From contig GG745347.1 of assembly GCA_000151295.1 (NCBI GenBank), positions 139,864 to 203,863 on the forward strand: a stretch of DNA of 64,000 bases. Reading direction: 5' to 3'. The position numbers were made by a program, and so were the translations under genes. The notes under the pieces were generated by a model that worked only from the letters and a program-made list of their open reading frames with translations, ran no database searches and was not told the origin of the DNA. This DNA comes from Allomyces macrogynus ATCC 38327. Its lineage: Eukaryota; Blastocladiomycota; Blastocladiomycetes; Blastocladiales; Blastocladiaceae. Each line of letters begins with the position of its first letter. Position 1 is the stretch's first letter. This document shows, in pieces, positions 13,029-23,820 of this stretch.

Positions 13029-13684
13029 GGCGGTCGGCTGATGGATTGGAACAGGTGATGCTGGTTTGTGAGCATTTGCTGATCATGATTGCCTGGGTTC
13101 GTATTCGGAACAGTTGATCTTGGGCACGAACGCAGCTTCGCGAAATCTGGGCCATTTTTTCGATGCTGACGTTGATCTTGCTGGAAGTGTGGTTGGGTTG
13201 CAGCTTTGCCAGCAGGGGCGAGAATCGTTCACAATTGTGGAAACAAATGGATCGTCTTCGTGGTCTCTCGAATGCGACACGTTTCGAGAGTCTGAGTCAA
13301 ACTCATGCGTGATTTTACTCACTCACTCTCTTGCGATTGCTGGGCGCTGGGCTGACCCAGAACCAGCGACGGCCCGGCCCAGCAATTTGTTCAACAATAA
13401 CTGGCGAGCCAGGCGCTGCAGCCGTGTGCATTACTTGCTGCAAAAGAATTGGGTCGGAGTACGATTTGGACCGACGCTTGAACCAGCCGTCTGTAACCAT
13501 CTTAGCCACCAATCGAATCGTGCACGACGCCGACGTCGTCGGGGACCGCTCTTGCTGTGCTGACCCTCCGGCACCAGGCCGGGGAGTGTTCATCACGACG
13601 TTGGGCCACACGTGCTTTTCAGACTACCATGTTCTTGATCAGCGACCCCTGATGCCCGTCCGTTCACGATAGAAATACAACAGC
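13029..13684. promoter_or_regulatory. Divergent intergenic region between PIH1 and URM1
   Basis: These 656 bases hold the promoters of two genes transcribed away from each other. No coding sequence or clear TATA box is visible. Sequence is moderately less GC-rich than the flanking exons. Confidence 0.4.
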
Positions 13685-14121
13685 ATGGTCTCGCTCGAGT
13701 TGCGCTTCAGGTACATCATCTCCCGGCTGCCCGCTACGCTCTCCACCCACTCACAGGCCCAATTCTCGTCCATAGCGGCGGCATGGAGCTCCTGTTTGGC
13801 GGCACCAAGGCCATGACCGTCGACGCCCCGCTCAAGGCCGGCGCGGCGACGATGCGTGACCTGCTTCCATGGGTGCGCGACCACTTGCTCAAGGAGCGGC
13901 CGGAACTGTTCATGGACGGCGACAGCGTGTACGTTCGCGTCCCGTCGTTGTCGTTGTCTTCCCGGAGACAAGAGCGCGGAACTCACGATGTGTGATGGCA
14001 TAGACGACCGGGCATTCTCGTGCTTATCAATGATGCCGACTGGGAGCTCGAGGGCGATCTCGAGTACGTGCTCAAGGCCGGCGACGAGATTGTGTTTATT
14101 TCGACGTTGCATGGCGGGTAG
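13685..14121 (+). CDS. URM1: Ubiquitin-related modifier 1
   Basis: Urm1 is the sulfur carrier for 2-thiolation of wobble uridine in tRNAs and is also conjugated to proteins. Exons are 13685-13710, 13776-13928 and 14004-14121, giving 98 residues. The tiny 26-nt first exon supplies MVSLELRFS, which joins to [11 protein letters not shown] and restores the beta-strand seen in Urm1 homologues. Starting at the internal Met (13783) would lose it. The core has [28 protein letters not shown] and the invariant C-terminal FISTLHGG, whose terminal Gly-Gly is thiocarboxylated. Length matches the usual 99-101 residues. Confidence 0.95.
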
Positions 14122-14866
14122 ATTGCGGCGAGGAATGTAACATGATTCGAAGCTCTCCAGCTTGGTTTGTGAGAGGTCACGTATGTACACCGCGAACGGT
14201 GAGGTGTCGCCAATTCAATCGCCAACGGCTTTCAGGAAACTTAAGTACGCTTGCCACATTTTGCGTCTTCCCTCGCCTTCTCTAAAAGCGTGCTGAACGT
14301 AGACTGATTGTCAAGAGCCCCTGATCTGGCATTAATTCGCCGTTCTGGATGCGATTCTTGCCAGCCTTCAGCTTTGAACTGAAAGACTTGGGAGGGATGA
14401 CCACAATGCCAGCAGGTCGTGCCAGCGATAAGGGGCCAGCAGGCCTATTATGCTCGCTCTGTCGAAAACACACTGGATCACAACGCAGCCGTTGTCAGGA
14501 TAAACACTCTGGCCAAGTCCGACGCCAAGACAGTTCTCAGTGTTGAGGGGGATTTTTGGGAGCTCCAAAGAGTCAAAAGCACAAGCACACGAAATAGCAC
14601 CTGCGCCATGTGCTTGTGTCAGAGCCCGGATCAGACTACCCTGGGCGCTCTCCAAATCTTGAAAGCGGAATGCAATGAGCAGAGCTGACCCCTTCCACGG
14701 CCAGTCTGAGAAACGAAAATGCAAACCTCTTTGTTGATGATATGTATGTACACGGAAACGAAAAAAGATACACGGCGTTGATCGCTCCTCATTCGATTCC
14801 ATTCCCATCCCGATTGATCGTCTCACATCCAATCGCCATCCTCGGCGCGTCGTCCACGCTCCACCA
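14122..14866. other. Intergenic region, less GC-rich, no supported gene
   Basis: About 745 bases between convergent genes. A minus-strand open frame covers much of it (ending near 14371) but lacks splice support and recognisable motifs. I cannot call a gene. Confidence 0.35.
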
Positions 14867-15162
14867 TTACATGGGCGGCGGTTGCGGCCCGCCACCGGTC
14901 CCGTTCGCGTTCCCGTTGCCGCTGCCATGCAAGTCGAGCTTACTGAACGCGAGACTCGCGCCCTGGATGTTGATCATGTGCGGCATCTGCTTGCCGGCAT
15001 TATTGTGAATCGGGACCGTCGTCGGTGCTGCCGTGCCCGTGCCCGACGACGATGCGCCGGCGCTCATGTACCCGGCCGACGACGAGCTCGGCGACGAGTA
15101 CGAGCTGCTGCGCGATCCTGGACAGCACGCGTTCCGTTCGTCAGCCATTGATCACTCGACAT

Positions 15163-15199
<37 letters not shown>

Positions 15200-16373
15200 C
15201 GCACACGCACCGGCCGAAACACGGTGCGCGCTCGGACTCGCAATGAGTGCCGCCGGGTCGGGCGCGTCGCCGACACGCGTGCGTTTGCGCGCCGGGGTCT
15301 CGGAGATCGACGACGTGCGCGATCGCTTGCCGAGGAGGAGCGGCGGCGGGGACGAGGCCGAGTAGTGGTGGTAGGCCGGGAGAAGCGCGCGTGGCGAGCG
15401 TGGGTTGGCGGCGAGCGGGAGCGTGTTGACGGAAATGGGCGGGAATTGCACGACGGTCGGGGACGGCGTGTTGGAGCTGGCCGGGGTTGAGGGCGAGTAG
15501 TGCTGTTGTGCGAACGTGGGTGAGTCGTGGTGGAAAGTGGGACATGAATGCAACAGCACGAACCATGCCACGCGACGGGTTTAGGTGCGAGCCCGGCAGC
15601 GGTGCCGCGCGCTGCTTGACGAGCACGAGCTGGTCCGGGTGGTCCATCATCACGGCGTCCCCCTCGGCGTCCTGCCAGTCGGTCAGCTCGAGCGTGATAA
15701 GGTCCTGCACGACGGCCTCGCCGGCGCGCTCGCGGTCGCCAATGCGCGCTTCTTCGAGCAAGAGCCGCGACAGGCGCTTGATCGGGTTGCGCACGTGCGT
15801 GACGGCCGGGTCCTTGAGCGAAAGCGACTCGTTGTCACCTGCGTCCGGGTCGGCGTTGTCGGCATGGCCGGTCTCGTCCTCGTCGTCGGCATCGTCCGGG
15901 TCGTGCACGAGGTCGACGGAACGCGCGAGTGGGGAGAGAGGAGCGGAATCGGCGGGCGGCGCGTGGATGTGGTGGTCCGGGTGGAAATTCAGCCGGCGGC
16001 GCGCGGGCGTGCGCGCAGGGACCGCGGCGGCGGCCGTGGCCGGAGCAGGTGGGAGGGACGGACGGACGGGAGTCTGGTACGGCGGGGTGATGGTGTTGTT
16101 GGCAGCATTGGAGGCAGAGTCGAATGGAACCGACGCGCGACGTGGTCCAGACGTGGCGGCGCGCGCCGGGTCGGCGGCGGTCCTCGCCGGCGCGCCACCG
16201 TCGTGCGGGGCGGCACGGCAGGCATGGTGGTTCAGGTGGTGATGCGAGTTGTGGTGTGAGTGGAGGTGATGGCGGTGATGAGGGCGGTGGTGGTCAAGGT
16301 CAAGGTCCAGGTCGGCGGGAACGGGCGGCCGCGGCGGCGCGGCGCTGGCGGCGGATGCGTGTGGCCGCTGCAT
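14867..16373 (-). CDS. Hypothetical His/Pro/Ser-rich protein, probably nuclear
   Basis: I do not recognise this family. Proposed exons are 16373-15564, 15502-15211 and 15117-14867 (61- and 93-nt introns), closing in frame for 450 residues. Features are a His-rich N-terminal segment near residues 27-50, TPARRRLNF around 125, an acidic DDADDEDE patch, a short helical block (RNPIKRLSRLLLEEARIGDRE) around residue 200, a basic KRSRTSSISETPARKRTRV segment that could be a nuclear localisation signal, and a Ser/Gly-rich tail. The second intron carries an 11-unit CTG run (minus strand). The position of the first intron is less certain than the second, as several GT sites are possible. Confidence 0.55.
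15166..15198. repeat. CAG/CTG trinucleotide repeat (11 units)
   Basis: Eleven perfect CAG units on the plus strand. In the minus-strand gene model they fall inside the second intron (15118-15210), where they read CTG. In the unspliced frame they would encode poly-Ala or poly-Cys, so they tell against reading through. Confidence 0.95.
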
Positions 16374-17304
16374 GGTGATGCCTTTCGTGGGCGGGCGGCG
16401 TTGTGCGTGCGTGCAGGCCGCGGCGAACCTCGGACGAGCGACGGGCGGCCGGACAGTCCGTCAGCCAGCCGGGCACTTCGACGTGCGTGGAAAAGCGCGG
16501 CCGATGCACCTGGCTGCGCCCAGAACGTGACGGTCCTGCCACACCTGTCGCCACTCGCCCGCAGTTCATCCTCGCCACCGCATGCCATCGGCGCGACTAG
16601 ATAGACCGGAGACTGGCTGGCCATGTGGCGTCGGGTCCTGCTGGCGAACAACCGGCCCCGTTGTCCAACAGCCTCCAGCGTCGTCTCGGTCGTCTCGAAC
16701 TCAGCCAACCACACTTCGCCGCGCGCACCGTTTTACATTCCGCCGACGGCGCGTGCGTGAGAGCCTCATCGCAGCGCAATACTTGTCGCACGCTCGCCAC
16801 GCACGCCCACCGTCGCCGCCGACGACCCGCCTCTCCGTTGTTGCGCGCCACCTTGATGTCAAACCAAACCACCTTGGGAACCGCACGTACGCCCGGTGGC
16901 CGCGCCCTCCCGATGCCTGGGCCCAGCCGACGCGCATCCGAACCGACGTCCGTGCGAGTTCCAGCTTGTCTGCCCACCTGATGGTTCACGCGCGTTGTTT
17001 GGTATGGTCACGGTGGTGGTACCGACCCGTGCGCAGTGCTTGTATGCCGTCGCCGGCGATCCTCGTCGCTTCTCTCTTGCAACTTGCTCATGCTTCAGCT
17101 TCAGCGGTGGGCACCGTTTTGCCCTCCCTCGACGACGACGTCGACGACGACCGGTCCATCAAATCGACGCGCAGCAGCTCGCCAACACCAACGCCCCGCC
17201 GGTCTCGTTTCCCGACAACCGCGCTCATATCGCGCCCTTTCGCCACGACACCAGCATCCCACCGTTTTCCGCTTTAACACGCGCGGCCCGATTCTGTCAC
17301 CATC
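16374..17304. promoter_or_regulatory. Divergent intergenic region
   Basis: About 930 bases between a minus-strand hypothetical gene and a plus-strand membrane-protein gene. GC-rich with long open frames of composition type, but none with splice or domain support. Both promoters must be here. Confidence 0.4.
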
Positions 17305-18584
17305 ATGGCCGAAGCATCCGAGGTTCGCACCATGCCAGCTCGACGCCGTCGCGCCGTTCCGACATCCATATCTGATCACGTCTCGTTGCGCCGATAAATA
17401 GCCCGTCTTCAAGTTTTCGGCCATCTCGTTTGGCCTCGGCATTTGCGTCGCGATTGACGTGAGCACCTTGACCACGGCCGTTACCCTCTACCGCCGCGCC
17501 GGCAGGTCCATTTACTATGTCCTGCTCGGCATCATTGCTGTCGCGCACATTCTCGACTTGGCCATTGGGTTTGCGGGCGACGCGCACACTAAGGACTCGG
17601 CACTGCTCCAGGCGCTCGCGCTCCTATTTGCGTGGGTCGGTGGGTGCGGGTTTGTGGGACTCAACATGGCGCGGTACGATGTTTTATCGAAACGCGGGAT
17701 GGTGGTGGGTGTGCGGCAGCCGGATCTGACAGTCATCACCCCACGACCAGATTCCACTCGGTCGGCATGATCCAAATGCCGACGCTTACCAAGGCATTGC
17801 TCGCCTTGACGGGCATCAGCATGCTGCTGTGCACGGCCAACAACGCCATGTTCGCCTACACGTTTATCGCGCACGGCGCCAATGGCGAACAGCAGTTGCC
17901 ACTCGTCGACGTGCTCTTTTCCGGTCCGTTCCACCACCACCGCTCCAAACCCGCGCATCCGTGTTGAAGACGTCCTCACGCAACTTGTCCACCCGGCAGC
18001 CTGGTCGGTTTACGACTCGCTCGTGAATCTCGGCATTTCGCTCGGGTTCATTGCCGTCCTGCGATCCATCGGCGGCAAGTCGGGCCACGAGCTGCGCAAA
18101 AACTTCCACGAACTGCTCGGTAGCGTGCGGTGGGTGCTCGGGCTCGAATGCGCGCTCGTGATTGCGGCCAATGCGATTGTGCAAGCGGCCGACTTTGACC
18201 CGCAATGGAGTACGTTATTACTCGCCCGCTCGCTCACACTTCTCGTTCTGACCGCGACACGCCCGCTCAACAGTCAGCGTCTACATCGCCGAGTCGGTCC
18301 GCTTGCGCTTTTTCTGTTACTTCTTGCTTACGTTGAGCCGGATGCTGAAGAAGAAAGTCAAGGCGTCGTATGCGGCACCGATCGCGTCGCACGTGCACGC
18401 CGGCGGAGGGCCATCGCACCTGCACGACGTGCCATTATCCGTGATCCACATTCACGGCGGCGCAGGAGAAAAGCAGCAGCCGAGCGGGTTGCGCGGGACG
18501 ACGGCGGTCGCCGCGACCGGCACGACCAATTTGTCGTCGATGGGGGAGCTGCACACGTCGTCCGACCACGTGGGGGTGTTTTGA
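17305..18584 (+). CDS. Multi-pass (about seven-helix) membrane protein of unknown function
   Basis: Five exons in frame, 17305-17322, 17402-17673, 17751-17923, 17970-18209 and 18274-18584, give 337 residues. By eye there are about seven hydrophobic helices: FSAISFGLGICVAI, YYVLLGIIAVAHILDLAIGF, ALALLFAWVGGCGFVGL, ALLALTGISMLLCTANNA, LVNLGISLGFIAVL, WVLGLECALVIAANAIV and FFCYFLLTLSRML, followed by KKK and a His/Gly-rich cytosolic-looking tail of about 80 residues. The layout resembles a receptor or a seven-helix fungal membrane family, but I see no rhodopsin lysine or other diagnostic motif. One intron is only 46 nt (17924-17969). Not recognised. Confidence 0.75.
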
Positions 18585-18709
18585 ATGGCGGTGTGGAGAA
18601 GGTGTGTCCATAGAAGAACAAACCGACCAGTTTTTGCTCAACGTCGCTCTGCACGCAACTGACAATTTCGATCCCATCCCAAGCTAAACCAAAACTGTCG
18701 CCGTATTCA

Positions 18710-19514
18710 TCAAAACAAGACTTCTCCGGCGCCGCACGTCATACACTGCGCGACCAACCCCTCCTCCGGATGGTACCCACGGACCAACGTGCCCGGACAC
18801 GCCATCCCGTGCGCCATTTCCGCCTGATCCAGCACATTGCGCGCCGTCTCGTACGAGATCCCGGCCGACACGCGCGCATGGCACGCGCGGCACATGAGGT
18901 CTCCACGCAATTGGGTCATGGCGCGCGCGTCGCACAGTAGGCACGGGAGCAACTCGTTCGACGCAGTCGCGGCGACGGGGGAGCGGCTGCTTCTGCCGTC
19001 GTCAATCTCGATGTCCTTGCCGGTGTCGAGTTCCGCGCGGAACTCGGCCTCGAGGTCGGCCAGGTCGTCCGGGGACAGGAACGCGTGCTCGTCCGCGGCA
19101 AACGCGTGCCAGTAGGCGTCCACGACCGAGCGCAATTCCTAACCACCGCGCGGCGTGCGCGCGTCAGCTGCGTGCTCGCCTGGATCGCGCAGTTAGGCGC
19201 AAACAAAACATGCTCACCGCTTGCTGCGCCAACGACGTCCCCGTCGCGACTTCGCGCGCGCGGTCCTGTAATGCCGCACGAGCCGCGCGCGCTTGGTCTC
19301 GCGCGCGTTGACGTGTCCGGTCGCGGTGCGCGGTGGTGGAGAGGGAACCGGCACCACGCGCGAGGTGAAGTACGTGGAATCGGGATGCGGGGGCCGGGGT
19401 TGGCGACGAAGAGGACGTGGGTGGGCTCGAGCTGGGCGCGGCGGCTGGTATGAGTGCTGCTGGAGGCACAGGGACCGCGGACGGGTGGAATGGCGCGTTG
19501 GTCGAGGTGGACAT
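18710..19514 (-). CDS. RPA-interacting protein (RIP/RPAIN zinc-finger family)
   Basis: RPAIN binds replication protein A and carries it into the nucleus. Exons 19514-19218 and 19138-18710 (79-nt intron, phase 0) give 241 residues. The diagnostic part is the C-terminal zinc-binding region: CLLC, then CRAC, a helical spacer with ARNVLDQAEMAHG, a further Cys (ACPG) and final CMTC. This order and spacing matches the RIP C-terminal domain. The middle has an acidic helix (LADLEAEFRAELD). The first exon is Pro/Ser-rich, then Arg/Ala-rich, and only loosely fits the RIP N-terminal basic helix; a further small intron there cannot be excluded. Confidence 0.7.
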
Positions 19515-20108
19515 GGTGGGTGGAAAAGGTTGCAGCAAGTCGCGCTTTCGAAATATGGAGATCGGGGCCAATATTCACCTCATATCGTCAAGTCAACCGT
19601 TGCGTCCGACCTGTGCCAGGTTTGCTCGAATCGGCCGTGGATGCTTATTTACCTCGGTTTCTTGTCTCATGCCCTTGCACAGCACCATGAATGCGATCGA
19701 TGGTTCGGGCGTGTCAAACAACCCTCCAGTTAAGCTGCACGTCCACGCCGGCATCGGCCAAACCAAGCAAACCCTTGCCTCCTGGCCGCTCCTCGCCGCT
19801 ACCCCTGGCCGCCACTTGCACAGCGCCCGCGCACCACCTCGACGACCTGAACCCACCCGAGTTTGATTCCAATACGGTCGGGATCCCGGTCAGGGCGTTG
19901 CCCACGCTGGCGACACGCCGGCCTTCGTCATGCATAGACATTGGGGCCATGTGTGCGGCGAGTGCTTGCATGTCAGAACGCTTGCATTTCGACGGAGCAG
20001 CCGTGGAAGTAGACGTCAGTTTTGAGGATCTCGTCAATGCGCTGCAAGCTCGGCTTGCGTCCACGTCGTGCAAGCGGGGCGATTCAGGCTTGACATGCGT
20101 GCACGCTG
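19515..20108. other. Start of a less GC-rich island, no firm gene
   Basis: An open frame (19691-20146) runs into the next one in a different register and contains a peptide (VDVSFEDLVNALQARL) that resembles LRR/F-box-like sequence downstream. It may be an upstream exon or a degenerated part of the same gene. I could not find splice sites joining it cleanly. Confidence 0.3.
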
Positions 20109-20918
20109 ATGGCCCGCATGGATGGCCGGGCATACTTGTTGCTTGATTTTCCAACCTGTGTGGATGGCCCAAACCTTGCAATGGTTCCTTATCACTCCCT
20201 GCTCCCGTTCCGATGCCGTACAATGGGTCCTCAATTGGCGCTCCGTGGTATCCCGCCCTCTGTCCAGATTATTTCACCACGGCTTGTCTCTCTGAATGTG
20301 ACCCTATCACAACACTCCACTCGCAGCATGAAGACATGGGCGCGATTCTTCCTTGCTGTACCGCCACATACGCTGGGCCATTTTTTCCTTGTTGTGGAGG
20401 TCCTCAACCGCAGCCACGAGTATCTCGTCTCGTTTTTGCAGTCCCAGCAACATCTCGAAGAGTTGATGATTAATGCTACCTTTTCTCGCCATCACAACCT
20501 CAAGGCGCGCCTGCTGGCGCAGGTTCCGCGCACACGGTTGCACAACCTCGTGCTAACCGTGACAGCACCCAATTATACCTTTGATGGGCTTCTGACGTTG
20601 CCATTCCCGCATCTCACATCTGCCAGTCTGGGCTGGTTTGCATCAACCCACCCACACTTGCTTTGCCATCTCGCTCCGACTCTTCACGTTCTTGTTGTGT
20701 TCTTGGACCGTGTGGCCCACCAAGATATCTCTCGCGTGCTCGCGTTTCTACCTGTCGCTGTGAATTTGAAGGAGCTGCGTGTCATGGTGTGTGCTGATGA
20801 GCGCGACCTCTTTGACCCCAGTCCAGTTCGCGCAGCAGCATGCGATCGCATTCTCAAGGAAAGTTCCACCGTGGAAATTCATAATGCGAGTACATCGACG
20901 CAAACGCACGTTTTCTAG
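20109..20918 (+). CDS. Leucine-rich (F-box/LRR-like) protein
   Basis: A 269-residue frame from ATG 20109 to TAG at 20916-20918. It shows irregular leucine-rich segments: LEELMINATF, LHNLVLTVTA, LPFPHLTSASLGWF, LAPTLHVLVVFL and NLKELRVMV, spaced 25-35 residues apart, as in fungal F-box/LRR proteins. No F-box is visible in this frame. A more upstream exon or a frame-shifted N-terminal part (19691-20146) may carry it. Codon use is less GC-rich than in neighbouring genes. Could be a pseudogene fragment. Confidence 0.45.
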   Translation: MARMDGRAYLLLDFPTCVDGPNLAMVPYHSLLPFRCRTMGPQLALRGIPPSVQIISPRLVSLNVTLSQHSTRSMKTWARFFLAVPPHTLGHFFLVVEVLNRSHEYLVSFLQSQQHLEELMINATFSRHHNLKARLLAQVPRTRLHNLVLTVTAPNYTFDGLLTLPFPHLTSASLGWFASTHPHLLCHLAPTLHVLVVFLDRVAHQDISRVLAFLPVAVNLKELRVMVCADERDLFDPSPVRAAACDRILKESSTVEIHNASTSTQTHVF

Positions 20919-21546
20919 TTTCGCCCATCTGAGCAGGGGGCTGAATGATCACAGGCTGATGAATATAACTGGAATGGCTTGATGTGTCGCTGGTAATCTT
21001 CCTCCTGATGAGACTGACAGATTTGGAGAAAAAACATTTGAGACGACAGATAGTTTGTGACACTGTTTGTAATGCTCTTCCCCTGTGTGATGGCTGTACC
21101 AACACAATTTGGTTTGTGGCTCTGCGTTTGATGTTCAAGCTCCATTCCTGATTGATTGATGCTGATCTCATTTGCACCTTCAGCATCCGCCGACTCTCAA
21201 AGACACGATCAAAGTCACAGAAATGGAGTCATTGACTGCTCCGACCTTATTCCTCTGAACATTCTCCACTAGCGAGTGTTCACTCCTGCAATGATTGCAT
21301 TCTGCTGCCTTGGGTGTGAGAAGTGGCAAAACGCAACATCCAGCTCGATTGACATGTACCCTAGAACCAGTCGTGCACCCTCTCCTCGATTGAGTAATAG
21401 CTGTGGTGGATTGGCGAAGCCATGCTGCCGCCGTTCTAGCATGCTGCTGCTCGTTTGAGCATAGTGGGATCAAATGACGCTGAATCTGGTTCATCGAGAG
21501 CACGCTTCCTTCCTTGAGCACAGCAGAATATCAATCAACCACCACC
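20919..21546. other. Less GC-rich intergenic region
   Basis: About 630 bases with no supported gene. The two flanking frames converge here, so it probably holds both 3' ends. Confidence 0.4.
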
Positions 21547-22236
21547 TCAATTCAACTCACGACCGACTAACATAAATTTACAAGCACGTTTACTCCACGC
21601 GACCCGGCTAACGAAGAAATCGAATTGAAGGTAAGAAAAGAACTGCCCTCCACCCTCCACCTCTGACTTTCCCCATCGCAATGCGCCTGAGTGCCAAACG
21701 CGGAAGGACACGTCCATGGTGAGCACCTTCAAGCCCTCAGGGTCGTGCAAGCCATCGTCCTCAGTCGTAGATGCATTGGCGAGACGCACACCGTCAATCT
21801 GCAGCACCAAGTCGGTCAGCAAGTGGTCGAGTGAGAGCGTCGGGTCAAAGAAAACGAGCGTACCGCTGCAATCTATCAAAAATGCTGTGATCGCGGCCTT
21901 CAGCGCATCGACCGAGCGAATCAGCGTCAGTTTCTCGGTGAATGTCGTTGGAGTGAGTCCGGCATTGGCGTACCCCTTGTGCTGGCAGCGTGAGAGAGCA
22001 AAGATTGGTGCGCGACCATGCAGGACCAAGTGGAGGGGCGCGACAGAGCGCACGAGCAGGCAGAAGTACGGGAAAAAGTACAGGAGCGGCGCTGGCAGTA
22101 GGAGACAGAGTGCAGGAGCGAGGAGAGGTGCGCGACAGGCATGGCGGCGCGGTTCATCTCGGCAAATTAGGCGAGCGGCTCCAGTTTGGCCTGAGCAGAT
22201 GGTTGTGGCACAACCGTCTGTTCTCATCTCGTCCAT
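21547..22236 (-). CDS. F-box/LRR-like hypothetical protein
   Basis: A 229-residue frame from ATG 22236. The start of the protein (GAARLICRDEPRRHACRAPLLAPAL) resembles the segment directly after an F-box, where fungal proteins often read A-R-x-V-C-R-x-W-R. It then has LLLPAPLLYFFPYF and leucine-rich segments (LLTDLVLQIDGVRL, GLKVLTMDVSF). The frame stays open upstream to 22320 but without ATG, so an upstream exon with the F-box itself may be missing. It looks like a member of the same class as the gene at 20109-20918. Function unknown. Confidence 0.4.
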   Translation of the reverse strand: MDEMRTDGCATTICSGQTGAARLICRDEPRRHACRAPLLAPALCLLLPAPLLYFFPYFCLLVRSVAPLHLVLHGRAPIFALSRCQHKGYANAGLTPTTFTEKLTLIRSVDALKAAITAFLIDCSGTLVFFDPTLSLDHLLTDLVLQIDGVRLANASTTEDDGLHDPEGLKVLTMDVSFRVWHSGALRWGKSEVEGGGQFFSYLQFDFFVSRVAWSKRACKFMLVGRELN

Positions 22237-22320
22237 GAGAAGCGCACAGAGACCTTCAACAATTCGTAAATTGCTCGTGCGCTTCCCTCGTTGATCAAGA
22301 TCAACAGCGCCAAAGCGCAA

Positions 22321-23820
22321 ATGTTCTTTTCGTGGTTTATTCTAGCCATTTTGCAAGAGACGAGCCTGCATGTTCACCAGGCTGTGGTACCAGCGGCCAA
22401 AGTCTCACCCAAACGCTTGCAGGGGCTTGAGACAACAGTCCATCGTGGTATTTTGGAGGCAGGGACAAGATCGCTTAAAAAAAACGGTGGACAACATGGA
22501 AAAAGTTAGGACGGACCTGAGCGACGAGCACAAGGAGACTTCAGCAGGCAGTTCGTTTCTTGGCAGGCGAAGCAAGGGCGGTATGAGCACATACCATTAG
22601 GCCCTCTAATTTTGAACTCCCGCTACACTCGCGCCGTCGCCTAGCGACCAAACAAAAACGACAAAAGAAAAACAGCTAATCGAGCCGCGGGGCTTCGGAT
22701 CACCCCGAGAAACGGCGGCAAAGACAGGTCGTGAGAGTAGGGTTCGCGCTGTGCGTGTTGACAATTTGGCATGAATGCAGTTAGTTGGCTCACCAGCTGT
22801 TCTGGCCGTGTCGCGTGGGGGTTATGCTATGTGCGCATCGTTTCGATTATTCAGGAGCGCCGTGTGTGTCGTAGATCGAGTGGAGAATATTTTCGAGAGT
22901 CACGAAGGATTATCCGCGATGGTGGGGACGATCGTTTTGTGGCAGGCAGTGTTGGGCACAAGCAAGTTCCGCCCAGTTGTGGACAAGTGCGCATCGAGCT
23001 GAACCAAGCGGCCGTATATGTTTGCTCCTGGCAGAATGACGTCGAGAAAGTTCAAATGTTCATCCTTGTGAAAGCTCAGGCCACTGCTCGTATCGTGGCG
23101 GGCGAGCGTCATCATGGGCAAGCAAGGGTGGTGTTGAGAGTGATATGCAGCAAACGTGGGGCCGTGATTGGCCGCAATCAGCCATGGGTGGTGGTGGAGA
23201 ACACCGGGAAGTCGTGATGTGAGAAGATTTTGGCAGGGGAAGTGTGAAACGTGAAAAGATGGTGCAGCGACTTACAGTGTTGAACAGGACAGGTTTGGGT
23301 CAAAGTAGTGATCAGCTAGAGGCATAAACTTGGCCATGTGAGCCATTGCTGCCCACAGCCGAATATGAATCCAGGTTGCCACGCGTACCTTCAGTTGGGG
23401 GCTTGGAGACACTGGTCATCCATCAAGCTGTTGCAAAAGACTTGCACAGTAGCAAAATTGACCATCCTGCTTCCTTTCCAGCATGGCTGCAGCTCTGGTG
23501 CAACAAGCTCATTTCTGTGATCATGGGCCGAGTTCCACCATTTCCTTCCATCACGCTCAACTTGCAGACGCACATGGGTGACTCGTTTTCTGGGCGGGCC
23601 AGCAACGCTGGTGGGCACCTCAAGAGAGAGCACAAGCATGTGACCACATCGTGCTGGTTGAGTGATGATGTGGTTGCGCATGGCACGCCACAGCAACCAA
23701 GCTTGCGGCTCGCTTCTGAGCTGGCCACCATCCACGTCGCTTCGTCGTTCTCGCCAACACCTCGGCGTCCTCAAGCAATCCCAACCGCTCTTTGGACCAA
23801 CCAATCGCTCAACCAAGACC
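22321..23820. other. Island with degenerate coding traces
   Basis: About 1.5 kb without a firm gene. On the minus strand one register reads sensibly from about 23391 to 22900 (VRVATWIHIRLWAAMAHM, later HLNFLDVILPGANIYGRL) but is broken by a TAA at 23274-23272. A GTACGC donor and a CTCTAG acceptor lie 73 nt apart inside it. Upstream minus-strand frames (23391-23840) have LRR-like pieces. It is either a broken F-box/LRR relative or an exon set I cannot resolve. Confidence 0.4.
22900..23391 (-). pseudogene. Possible broken coding remnant (one in-frame stop)
   Basis: A single minus-strand register of about 160 codons with one TAA at 23274-23272. Composition is protein-like on both sides of the stop, and nothing with GT-AG boundaries of normal size removes only the stop. 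Family not recognised. Alternatively part of it is intronic (23392-23320 has good boundaries). Confidence 0.25.

Noticed and set aside
15166..15198. Poly-Gln, poly-Ala or poly-Ser coding repeat
   Set aside because: The repeat lies between a good donor and acceptor and is intronic in the only frame-consistent model.
15152..16373. One long unspliced frame of 410 codons for the minus-strand hypothetical gene
   Set aside because: It changes into Arg/Cys-rich nonsense and a poly-Cys run after about 270 codons; the spliced model keeps protein-like sequence and frame.
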